From the NCBI GenBank assembly GCA_024509875.1, contig JAMPIV010017769.1:33993-97992 (forward strand): 64,000 nucleotides of DNA. Reading direction: 5' to 3'. The DNA comes from Oreohelix idahoensis (taxonomy: Eukaryota; Mollusca; Gastropoda; Stylommatophora; Oreohelicidae). The notes under the pieces were generated by a model. The model made no database searches. It saw only the letters and a program-made list of their open reading frames with translations, and had not been told where the DNA came from. Of this stretch, positions 33,987 through 42,700 are shown piece by piece. Position 1 is the stretch's first letter, and each line of letters opens with the position of its first letter. Both the position numbers and the translations under genes were made by a program.

Positions 33987-34034
33987 AGAAAAAACAAAAC
34001 TGAATAGAATTACACAAACTATAAAAAAAATTAA

Positions 34035-34163
34035 CACTGGTTAACCAAAAAAAAAATAATTTTTTTCTTTCTCTAACATTTCTATGTTTTGCTGGTCAAT
34101 TTTAATGCGCTGTTTTTAAATCTGCAAACCGTTTTTCTCTATCAAGTCAGGATCTCTAGAAAT
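34035..34163 (+). repeat. left terminal inverted repeat of the DNA transposon
   Basis: Starts CACTGGTTAACC and contains GGTCAATTTTAATGCGCT and GTTTTTCTCTATCAAGTCAGG. It pairs with the inverted 42581-42700. Confidence 0.65.
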
Positions 34164-34412
34164 ACGCAATTGAAGTTTTTTAACAACCCATACAGTACTA
34201 CAACATCATTCATACAAGAAGTATAACAGTTATGTAGACTTGAATTTCTTTGCAGTCGACTTTCGTCGGTGAATGGCATGTGGTACATCGTGATGAAGCA
34301 TCCAACATTAATCGGCAAGCATGGTCACACTACACCGTCCTTGATAACGTGACTCCATTACGGCGATATCTTGATGGAATCGTTCTCCATGTTCGTTGCT
34401 GACTTCGCCAAG

Positions 34413-34966
34413 TGTTGCGTTAAAAGTTTATATTCTTCAGTTGATTGTTTGTGCTCGTTTTCACACTGTGTCTAGGTTTATATATCATAGGTCCACAAGA
34501 TTCAGGACAGCCACAATAGTTCATTCACGATACTTTCTATGACTCGAAGATTCCACACAACGATCAATATAACAGCTGGATATTTTAGTAACATTCCATT
34601 TATTATTCACGTAGACAATACATCATTACACAGCTTGCATAATTAGGTAGATTCAGCAACTCCTATAATCCGTAGGTCCATATAAACATTACCTCATTCC
34701 AGGAATTCCTACCTTTAGTTGTATTTAATAAACATTAATATGTTTCAAGACACTTCTATTTTAACATTTCCCATATTTCTACCATTGGGTAGAATACACA
34801 CACAAGTCGCCCATTCAGGGTCAAAACACGCTCTGTCCATTTTTCCTCCACACTGCTCACGTCATGTGCGCAATACACATATCGACAAATTATTATCGTG
34901 CTGCGCTCATCAGCACCAAAAGCCTATACATTTTCTAGCGTGTGGCGTGCAATAGCCAGCGCCACA
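34413..34966 (-). repeat. 3' LTR of element C
   Basis: 554 bp, matching 40336-40889. Differences seen: T for G at 34416 and C for T at 34923. Confidence 0.93.
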
Positions 34967-34968
34967 TT

Positions 34969-35004
<36 letters not shown>
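34967..35004 (-). other. polypurine tract of element C, a 35-base G run
   Basis: Plus-strand C run at 34970-35004; on the minus strand 35 G, then TAA, then the LTR start TGTGGCG. The position is that of the plus-strand primer. Confidence 0.7.
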
Positions 35005-35006
<2 letters not shown>

Positions 35007-35204
35007 GAACAACTGAAAACTTAGTTTTCAGTCAGGCAATTATAATGTGAAGCGAGACTAAATCATTCATCTTATCCCTAATGCGTTATGATTACCTATC
35101 ATTTATTAAATGATATCTATCTAGATTTTAAAGGAAAAAAAATAATGTCAGTAATAACAATATGAATAAATAAGTAATTATTGTCCACTTCCGTATTCGA
35201 GTTA

Positions 35205-35590
35205 TTACATAACTCCAGAGAGGGTGTCAGCTAGGACATTGTCCTTTCCTGCTTTTGGTAAAACGTCAAAATCATACCCTTGCATTTGTAGCGCCCATCG
35301 GGTGAGACGTGCATTAGTCGATTTAAAAGTCTGTAAATATGTGAGGGCTTTTTGATCAGTGTATAATTTAAAATGTGTACCCACCAAGAACTTCTGTAGT
35401 TTATGTAATGTCCATACCAATGACAAAAGTTCCACAATTGGATATCTGGATTATGTCTCTGAAAGTTTTCTGCTGAGGTAGAATATCGGGTGGCACTCGC
35501 CATTAAAGGTCTGCATTAAACATCCCCCGATTCCTTTCAGAGATGCGTCTGTAACCACGAGAAAAGGTCGTCGTAAGTCTGGTAGTCATA
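35205..35590 (-). pseudogene. RNase H relic of element C
   Basis: Minus strand, in two frames: VVTDASLKGIGG (first Asp), an ECHPIFYLSRKLSE-like segment, then LVWTLHKLQKFLVGTHF, LYTDQKALTYL and KDNVLADTLSG. This is the end of a gypsy pol. It lies last before the 3' LTR, the place RNase H takes in Gmr1-type elements. No RT motif is found between it and the protease frame. Confidence 0.75.
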
Positions 35591-35967
35591 GTATTGGACT
35601 TGTAATCGTAACATGAAGATTGTGATATTATGTTATGTAAAGCATGATCACTCTATTCGTTCTATTCTGTTTTGTCAGACATACCTTAGAGCGTATAGGA
35701 TACAAGTCAAAGAAGAAACTATACACCTAGGATAGAAGGTACAAGCCACAGCAAGCTTCATACTTGCCTATCAGTACTTACTACTGCAATTGTAATAGAC
35801 ATATACACCTCTGCCAAAAACCACAGAGTGTAAAAGGAATAATAAAAGTTCCACAGACCACACCAATCCGAAGGTCGAAATGAAAAGAATGGATAAGAAA
35901 GTACCAACTCACCGAACAAAAATAATAAAAATGACTCACCAGAATATATATAGATGAATAAGTGAAG
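35591..35967 (-). other. unassigned stretch between RNase H relic and protease frame of element C
   Basis: AT-rich and without open frame; no integrase or RT motifs visible. Confidence 0.4.
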
Positions 35968-37893
35968 TCAACTTCCGGAAGAATGAAACCAGACGCGTGG
36001 TGCTAAATCGTGCACCAATCTGACATCTAGGCAGTAATACAAACATGAAGATCCATTTGGAAGACCCATAGCTTCGTGCGCATCGATATTAAGACAAAAG
36101 AAAACAAATGCGCCTAGAATTATGCACAGGAAAATGATGCGTATACAGAACATCAGCCGTGTGCAGGAAATATGCACGTACGCATCAGATTGTGCGATGT
36201 GGTAAATGTCGCATCTGCATGGTGCGGGTTTGTGTATTCTTTCACCACAAGACCAACTTCGGCAAGAGCGAAGTGGGAAACAAAGGTTGTTCCTGGTTAT
36301 ACTGGACTGAATAGAATTGTCCTCAGTCAATTCATTATGTGTTGTGTTGGACTGACGTGCATGCTGATCTTCAAAATCATGAATATTATCAGAGCATGCA
36401 GTCTTTGGGCATGTTGTACCCAATGTAACACTAGGTTTAGCCTGCATTACCTCATTAAAAGAAGAATTAACATTATTATTGTTAGTCCAATGTGTGTCAT
36501 CCTCATCACATCTCTCTATCTTTTTATGGCATACGTTATAATGACCAGGTTGATCAAATAACTCTTTCTTTTCAATAGATATATAATGATCTGACAAATC
36601 AATGTCACTGGCATGTCGTCTCCATGAACCATCAGAAAAACCATGCTTACGATATGAAGCACTGGATGGATGGAAATTATATCTCCCTCGAAAAGAGACT
36701 TTCCTTTTGTTATCTTGTATATATTTATTGACATACTTTCTAGCATTCGCTAATGGCAATATATGTCCCACAGAAGAATCTTGTTGGTGAGAATTAGATA
36801 TATTTTTGTCAATGTACTGACAAGTTGCACTGAATTGTGTGTGCATAGAAGAAGTTAGTTTACTTGTTTCTGCAGCCTGTTGTGTTCTAGCGTTAGCCAA
36901 AGATGGGTGATCTCTCTCCCACTTAAGGATATCATGTTTAGAACATTCTTTAACACCATTTATGTTACCAATAATCAAATCACAACAGGGTCGATCGAGA
37001 CCACACACTCTAACTCTTCCTGAAAAGAAAGGAGTGTCTATTTTCACATCTGCCAGCGGATAACATTCAATGGTTCCACCGAAAGTTACGCACTTCACTG
37101 AAGTACCCGTGAAACAATGAGGAGGAATTAGTGCCTTCCTTAGGCCAATGGTGGTGCATCCACTGTCACGTAAAATAGACACGGGTGTGTCAAAAACAAA
37201 ACCTCTATGGATCACGAGTGAGCCAACCCCATCATTTAAAGACAAAACTGGCAGAGCATGTCCACATCTCAGACGTGGAGTAGATCCAGGTTGAAATAGA
37301 GTCATACATTCTTTGCAATTGCCACTATTTTCCAGATCAAAACTACATGCATTGGCATGAGTATTATTCTCATTATTGGAAATATTATCATTACCAACGT
37401 CAAGCTGACAAGCGTGAGCTTGTGATCTTCCTCTACTTTGACTCCTAGAAAAATGTGTTCCTCTCCGATCCACTGGACAGTCAGACCGATAGTAACTCTT
37501 TTTGTCCGTGCGAGAAGAATCATCACGAGATGGTGGTGAGACATGATGTTTGTTATTGTAATTACTGTTATTGTAATCATTACGTGAGGGTCCCGAAAAA
37601 TGATGTTTGTGAGTGTAATTATTATTGGAGTATTGATTATTTCTTTGCCATGACTTTTTATTATTATGGTTAAAGTTGCGTCTCTCTATACCCCGTGAGG
37701 GCGAATGATTATGAGGGAAATTATATCTACCTCTATAGGAATTTTGATAGTCATCCCTATACCGTCGGTCCATGCTGCGAGTGCGTGATCTATCATGAGT
37801 GACCGCACAAGCTGTCAAAGTTTCTAGGACCTTCGTCTTACCTAAAGGCAAGTTTGGGTGTGCGACCGAAAATTGTTGAGCTAATTTTTCCAT
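35968..37893 (-). CDS. Gag C-terminus, zinc motif, protease and novel extension of element C
   Basis: 641 residues, minus strand. Residues 1-30 finish the capsid region; about 35-165 are rich in Asn, Arg, Ser, His and Tyr. C-x2-C-x13-C-G-H is at 193-212. The aspartic protease follows with ILRDSGCTTIG (Asp at about 243) and CDLIIGNINGVKEC. From about 330 on the sequence has no integrase or RT features: a polar stretch, Cys-rich words (CRSWSC, PCRCD), then a strongly hydrophobic segment at about 578-600 (FCIRIIFLCIILGAFVFFC) that would span a membrane, and a 40-residue tail. The protease is expected to process Gag. The extension could be captured sequence; its role is unknown. The ATG given is only the first in this frame; the natural reading comes from Gag upstream. 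Confidence 0.75.
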   Translation of the reverse strand: MEKLAQQFSVAHPNLPLGKTKVLETLTACAVTHDRSRTRSMDRRYRDDYQNSYRGRYNFPHNHSPSRGIERRNFNHNNKKSWQRNNQYSNNNYTHKHHFSGPSRNDYNNSNYNNKHHVSPPSRDDSSRTDKKSYYRSDCPVDRRGTHFSRSQSRGRSQAHACQLDVGNDNISNNENNTHANACSFDLENSGNCKECMTLFQPGSTPRLRCGHALPVLSLNDGVGSLVIHRGFVFDTPVSILRDSGCTTIGLRKALIPPHCFTGTSVKCVTFGGTIECYPLADVKIDTPFFSGRVRVCGLDRPCCDLIIGNINGVKECSKHDILKWERDHPSLANARTQQAAETSKLTSSMHTQFSATCQYIDKNISNSHQQDSSVGHILPLANARKYVNKYIQDNKRKVSFRGRYNFHPSSASYRKHGFSDGSWRRHASDIDLSDHYISIEKKELFDQPGHYNVCHKKIERCDEDDTHWTNNNNVNSSFNEVMQAKPSVTLGTTCPKTACSDNIHDFEDQHARQSNTTHNELTEDNSIQSSITRNNLCFPLRSCRSWSCGERIHKPAPCRCDIYHIAQSDAYVHISCTRLMFCIRIIFLCIILGAFVFFCLNIDAHEAMGLPNGSSCLYYCLDVRLVHDLAPRVWFHSSGS

Positions 37894-37939
37894 TTCTCCT
37901 ATATTTGTGGGCTTCCTTTCTTGAAGGAATGAGAAAATT

Positions 37940-38812
37940 TCAGTATTTACCGAAGATAAAAATTTTGTCTCTTAAGAAGAGATCATAAAGACCTTCGAAA
38001 GATTTAGTAATATTAGACAGTTCAATCCATCTGTTTAGACACATCTTCACTGAAGACACAAAGTCTTCGACATCCTTACCTTCCATAGGACCCATCGATT
38101 TAAATTTTAAACGATATCCTTCCTCGTCTAAACAATATTTACGAAGAAATACTGATTTTATGGATTCATAGTCGTTTCTTTTGTCATCGGCAATGTTAAA
38201 AAAAGTTTGTAAACTTTCACCAGTAAGTAACCCGACAAAATGTTCAGGCCATGAGGCCTTAGGTAAATTTAAAGCCGTAACTCTTGATTCAAATCTCAAA
38301 AGAAAGAATCCTATATCGTCATGCAATGAAGAAAAATTTGGTAATTTTAAATTAATGATCTTCGACGACCCAGTACCAGAAGATTCTCTAGAACAAGACG
38401 ATTGTAAGCGCAATTTTTCTAACTCAAAAGTTTTTTCTCTTTCAAATTTCGCTTGTTCTGCAGCAATTTCTGCTAAACGAATTCTCTCCATTCTCTCATG
38501 TTCCCTCTCTTCTCTTTTTTCTTCTCTTTCTTTCTCTTGTCTTTTTTCTTCTCTTTCTTTCTCTTGTCTTTTTTCTTCTTTTTCTTTCTCTTCTCTTTTT
38601 TCTTCTCTTTCTTTCTCTTGTCTTTTTTCTTCTTTTTCTTTCTCTTCTCTTTTTTCTTCTCTTTCTTTCTCTTGTCTTTTTTCTTCTCTTTCTTTCTCTT
38701 CTTTGTATTCCGCTATTTCTTTATTTACATAGGCTATAAGATCATCACCAGAGAAATTCAAGTCCTTCCCATTCTGTATAAATCCCGCCTTAACCTTCAC
38801 AAAGTCAGCCAT
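37940..38812 (-). CDS. gag: Gag of element C, N-terminal part
   Basis: 290 residues, minus strand, starting MADFVKVKAGF. Residues about 37-100 are a 9-residue repeat of Glu/Lys/Arg (EREEKRQEK type, 27 bp in DNA, about seven units), a long charged helix. The capsid-like part follows with LPNFSSLHDDIGFFLLRFES, YCLDEEGYRLKF and RDK, collinear with Gag of B. The frame ends at 37940 because of one extra base in an AAAATTTTT run near 37965; in the next frame the text goes on (FLSSVNTEIFSFLQERKP) into 37893. This may be a consensus error or a real mutation. Confidence 0.85.
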   Translation of the reverse strand: MADFVKVKAGFIQNGKDLNFSGDDLIAYVNKEIAEYKEEKEREEKRQEKEREEKREEKEKEEKRQEKEREEKREEKEKEEKRQEKEREEKRQEKEREEKREEREHERMERIRLAEIAAEQAKFEREKTFELEKLRLQSSCSRESSGTGSSKIINLKLPNFSSLHDDIGFFLLRFESRVTALNLPKASWPEHFVGLLTGESLQTFFNIADDKRNDYESIKSVFLRKYCLDEEGYRLKFKSMGPMEGKDVEDFVSSVKMCLNRWIELSNITKSFEGLYDLFLRDKIFIFGKY

Positions 38813-40335
38813 ACTGAAATTAAAGAGTAATGGGCTATAGATTCAAAATGTATATCTCTCCCACTTGTTGCCCAATGACTATACTTAGTCGTAAGGTAAT
38901 TCAAACCTTTTTCAACACCAACTGTATATACAGTATTTATTCGTTTTGTGTGCTATACTTGTCTCTGAAGTATATGATACTTATCCATTACTCTCAAATA
39001 GTATCTGTAATCATCATATATTAACATATTAGCAATTAACAATATAATATAATCAAGTACTAAATAACGCCATTACTACCTATTTAAAAGCATGCCATAA
39101 CATCACATTAGACAAAAGACTAATAGACAACGCTGGAAACAAATAAGGAAAAAGACAACAATGTAAAAAGTCATAAAATCTTACCATATAATAAAACAGT
39201 TGTTTCCACCGTCAATGAACAGTACAGGACGAGATACAATCACATAGAACTGCTGTACATATTAAAAAGAAAGTCAGAGAAGACCTACAGGTACGAACAT
39301 AATCATACTGAACTAAATAAGAATTCCACGACAATATGTTACTTGACAGCACAGCTAAACAACTAAGAAAATATTAATCTCAGTCAGAGCGGAAATACGA
39401 CAGCACTAAATGCTGAATCCCTGAAAGAGATCAATACAATCAAAATCTATAGAACGACGACAACTAAATTCATCCAAAGATATAATTGAGTGTCGCCCAC
39501 AAGAAAACATAAAACATAAAAGATACACAAAAATAAGATGTGCCTGACATTTTTAGGACCGGAGACCATGACCCTACAAACATATATTCGCTTATATGAT
39601 TAAAATCCACGACCGCCAATCCTCGTTGTAAACAAAAAGCATCAACCTCGCAAAGTGGCCTTGAATCTATGCAATAAACACGGGTCAAGGAAAGAATGTA
39701 AAGTCTGAGTTGCTCAACGCGTATAAGTGTCCCGTTCAAGACGTTCCATGTTCCTGATTACGAAATCCAAGTAGTCAGCAAATCTGTTTGATGACGTACG
39801 TAAAAGATTAAATCATCCTTCCTGACCATTGCAGACAACCGAAATGATTTCTCGGACATCAGGGTTGAAAGACTTGTCAGACTTGAAAGACCCAAAAGAT
39901 TGGTTCTGGATACCGTCCTGATTCTCACGATTCATATTGATGGTATAATAAATGTCCACTGGTAACTTTACTTTAGGATTTACAAGTCCGTTCAGGTGAT
40001 CTTGATGTAATGGTTCACTACAACGATTCAACGCGAAATGGCCTCGAGGTGACAATATTCTTCATAGTAACCTGTGACCGCAGTATATTGTGTCGAAATT
40101 TCATATCTGTTCGTAGGCAGTCAAATGTCTGTTCAGCGACTTTAATAGAATATATGTTGTTTGGTATTAATGTCTTCCCAACAGTCCAAGGTCTTGGCAT
40201 GACCTCGTACGAAAAATTGCAATTTCTATTGATTCCACAAATTCGTGTGCTTGATATCTTGCGTACTTTCCACAGTACAGCATTGTACATATTCCAAACA
40301 ATTAATTCCTCTCCAACGGAACGAGCCCCCATATC
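38813..40335 (-). other. leader of element C with tRNA-Pro-like primer site
   Basis: About 1.5 kb between the 5' LTR and Gag. On the minus strand, 4 bases after the LTR (about 40331-40317), TGGGGGCTCGTTCCG matches the known tRNA-Pro primer site TGGGGGCTCGTCCG with one extra T. No supported coding. Confidence 0.65.
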
Positions 40336-40889
40336 TGTGGCGTTAAAAGTTTATATTCTTCAGTTGATTGTTTGTGCTCGTTTTCACACTGTGTCTAGGT
40401 TTATATATCATAGGTCCACAAGATTCAGGACAGCCACAATAGTTCATTCACGATACTTTCTATGACTCGAAGATTCCACACAACGATCAATATAACAGCT
40501 GGATATTTTAGTAACATTCCATTTATTATTCACGTAGACAATACATCATTACACAGCTTGCATAATTAGGTAGATTCAGCAACTCCTATAATCCGTAGGT
40601 CCATATAAACATTACCTCATTCCAGGAATTCCTACCTTTAGTTGTATTTAATAAACATTAATATGTTTCAAGACACTTCTATTTTAACATTTCCCATATT
40701 TCTACCATTGGGTAGAATACACACACAAGTCGCCCATTCAGGGTCAAAACACGCTCTGTCCATTTTTCCTCCACACTGCTCACGTCATGTGCGCAATACA
40801 CATATCGACAAATTATTATCGTGCTGCGCTCATCAGCACCAAAAGTCTATACATTTTCTAGCGTGTGGCGTGCAATAGCCAGCGCCACA
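40336..40889 (-). repeat. 5' LTR of element C
   Basis: 554 bp with the ends TGTGGCG and CGCCACA, followed by target duplication CCAAG at 40890-40894. Confidence 0.93.
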
Positions 40890-42580
40890 CCAAGGTTGTC
40901 AGGGAAAACGTGAAGATGCGAATCGAGCAAATGGATTTTGAGGGACATGTTACAGCCCATAATTCTGTATGCATCTATGCACTGCTTAACAATATGCACA
41001 TAGTCGACAGATTTGTGATTTCCCAGAAAGTTATTGACGATCGATTTGAATGCCATCCATGCGCGAAGTTCACTACCATGTAACAAGTTCTCGAATTGTT
41101 TGTCGGCAATAACTTTCCTAATCTGAGGTCCTACAAAGATACCTTCCTTTATCTTTGCATCGCTAACTTGCGGAAACTTTTCTCGAAGATAAGTGAAAGC
41201 TTTTCTCGTTTTATCTAACGCTTTTACGAAATTCTTCATGAGCCCCAACTTTATATGTAACGGTGGTAAAATGATGCTGTCTTTGTTAACTAATGGTTCG
41301 TGTATTACATTTTTATGCCCAAGCTGCATACGATCCCTGATAGACCACACATTTATTGTATAATGTTCCTGTCTGTTGCGGCTGTCCCCTTCACATAGGA
41401 AGCAACAAAATTTAGTATACCCAATCTGCATGCCCGTGAGAATTGCAATGACCTTTAGGGCTCCACAAATCCGCCATTGGTAGTCATTGTACTTTATTTT
41501 TGCCAAAAGTATAGCCATATTGTCATAAGTTTCTTTCATATGAACAGAGTAGGCAACTGGAATTGATGAAAATAAATTTCCTTATGCAATAACACGGCTT
41601 TTAGACTAGTCTTGGAAGAGTCGATGAAAAGTTGCCATTCGTTGACTATGTGCTCATGACTGAGGTGCACCATTAGACCGTTTACATCTTTGCAATAGCA
41701 AATGTCATCATCCATCTCAAAGTATTGAACAAGTTCTCTGTGTCTATGACTAAATTTAGATATCGGAGTATTGGGCGCTAAAAGATTCCATTCTTTGAGT
41801 CGCGAACCGAGTAATTCCGCTTGTCCTTTGGTAAGAGCAAGATCACGTATTAGATCTGAAAGTTCTGAATGGTTAATTAAGTGAACACCATCATTCACCG
41901 GTATATAATCCGAGTCAGAATTAGTTTCTAAAGCAGGTAAACTATCACTTTCTGATGGTTCATTCACGTCCAACGGATATTGTTCTGGTGGAACTGGGAT
42001 CGGACACGTGATTTGATCATGAGGCACTGGTTTCAAAACCGATTCAATATTTGGATAAACCACAGACTTTCTAGTTTTAAAAGTGAAACCATGGATATTT
42101 GTCAAGCAGAAGTAACAACCAGTAGCGTGATTTGTCGGTTCATGCCATATTACTGGCACTCCAAAAGGCATCGACTTATGCTTCGGCGATTTTCGTAACC
42201 AACCTGCCAATGTATTTGCACAAGTCGAACAAACTGCATTTGGCTTCCAAGATTTATTTGCATCATCAACTTTCGAATCGAAATAAAGTTCATATGCTTT
42301 CTTTAGTAATGGTGTAAAGTTTTTCTGGTGAACACGATCGGTAAAATATCCACACACGTAACAGAACAGATCAGCCAAATTTCTATAACTTCTAGAAGCC
42401 ATATTTCGCTCAGAATTATTTCAAAATACAGTAACTATTTGAAAAATAGCGTAACATATGTCATGCATCTTTTAGCAGTATAAAAAGTAGAATTATTTTG
42501 CATTTTATTAATTTTTAATAAGTTATATAGTAAAAATGAAACGGAGCAAATAACGGTTTCCCAAAAATATATTTATTCAC

Positions 42581-42700
42581 AAATATCTTAAGAACCCGAT
42601 GTGATAGAGATAAACGGGATTTCAAATTTGAAATGAGCGCATGAAACTGACCTAAGAACACTTATTCTTATATAAGAAAGAAAAATGTTGTTTGTCAGTG
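42581..42700 (-). repeat. right terminal inverted repeat of the DNA transposon
   Basis: Inverted it begins CACTGACAAAC and contains GGTCAGTTTCATGCGCTC and CGTTTATCTCTATCACATCGGG, in the same order as in 34035-34163. Confidence 0.65.

Larger units (their letters stand above)
34413..40889 (-). mobile_element. young non-autonomous gypsy-type LTR element C
   Basis: 554-bp LTRs at 34413-34966 and 40336-40889, with inverted ends TGTGGCG...CGCCACA. The 5-bp target duplication CCAAG is at 34408-34412 and 40890-40894. I see two differences between the LTRs, so insertion was recent. Internally (minus strand) there are a tRNA-Pro-like primer site, Gag, a zinc motif, protease fused to a long unfamiliar extension, a relic of RNase H and a run of 35 G as polypurine tract. 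Integrase and the RT polymerase domain are missing. Recent movement without these means proteins were supplied by other elements, perhaps relatives of B and D. Confidence 0.92.
34230..42402 (-). pseudogene. transposase-like zinc-rich protein, split by element C, frameshifted
   Basis: Minus strand, exons of one broken frame: 42402 down to 40890 and, beyond element C, 34412 down to 34230. The N-terminus has three Cys pairs (CYVCGYF, CSTCANT, GCYFC), an acidic Ser-rich linker, then FIDSSKTSLKAVLLHK. A one-base loss in a T run at about 41575 shifts the frame to KETYDNM, ICGALKV and CCFLCEGDSR. After element C the text continues with GERFHQDI and RYQGR, and a TAA at 34308-34310 sits where relatives have Tyr. 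I recall this protein type as widespread among predicted arthropod proteins, usually unnamed. The Asp...Asp...Glu layout suggests an RNase H-fold transposase (inference); the expected second Asp is Ala here. Confidence 0.75.
34035..42700 (-). mobile_element. DNA transposon with about 120-bp imperfect TIRs, family not named, split by element C
   Basis: The left end (34035 CACTGGTTAACC) and the inverted right end (42700 CACTGACAAAC) align for roughly 120-130 bp with gaps, sharing in order TTTTTCTTTCT, GGTCA, ATGCGCT, AAAT-TG-AA, CCGTTT, TCTCTATCA and TC-GG-TCT. Both ends abut the broken I/Jockey-type LINE ORF2, and the only gene inside (without element C) is the zinc-rich transposase-like gene. 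Without C and its duplication the unit is about 2.18 kb. No clear target duplication was found at the ends. I cannot assign it to a named superfamily. Confidence 0.68.

Noticed and set aside
34719..34955. A 78-residue frame repeated at 40642-40878
   Set aside because: It lies inside both LTRs of element C; the repetition is that of the LTR, not gene duplication.
36172..36561. Plus-strand frame with Cys-rich and hydrophobic segments
   Set aside because: Antisense of the long open frame of element C, with no independent support.
38181..38830. Phe/Ser-rich open frames on the plus strand resembling membrane proteins
   Set aside because: Antisense of the Gag charged helix of element C; hydrophobicity comes from reversed Glu/Lys codons.
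34035..42700. Assignment of the DNA transposon to piggyBac because of the nearby TTAA
   Set aside because: TTAA (34031-34034) is only on the left side, not on the right, and the protein lacks piggyBac features that I know.
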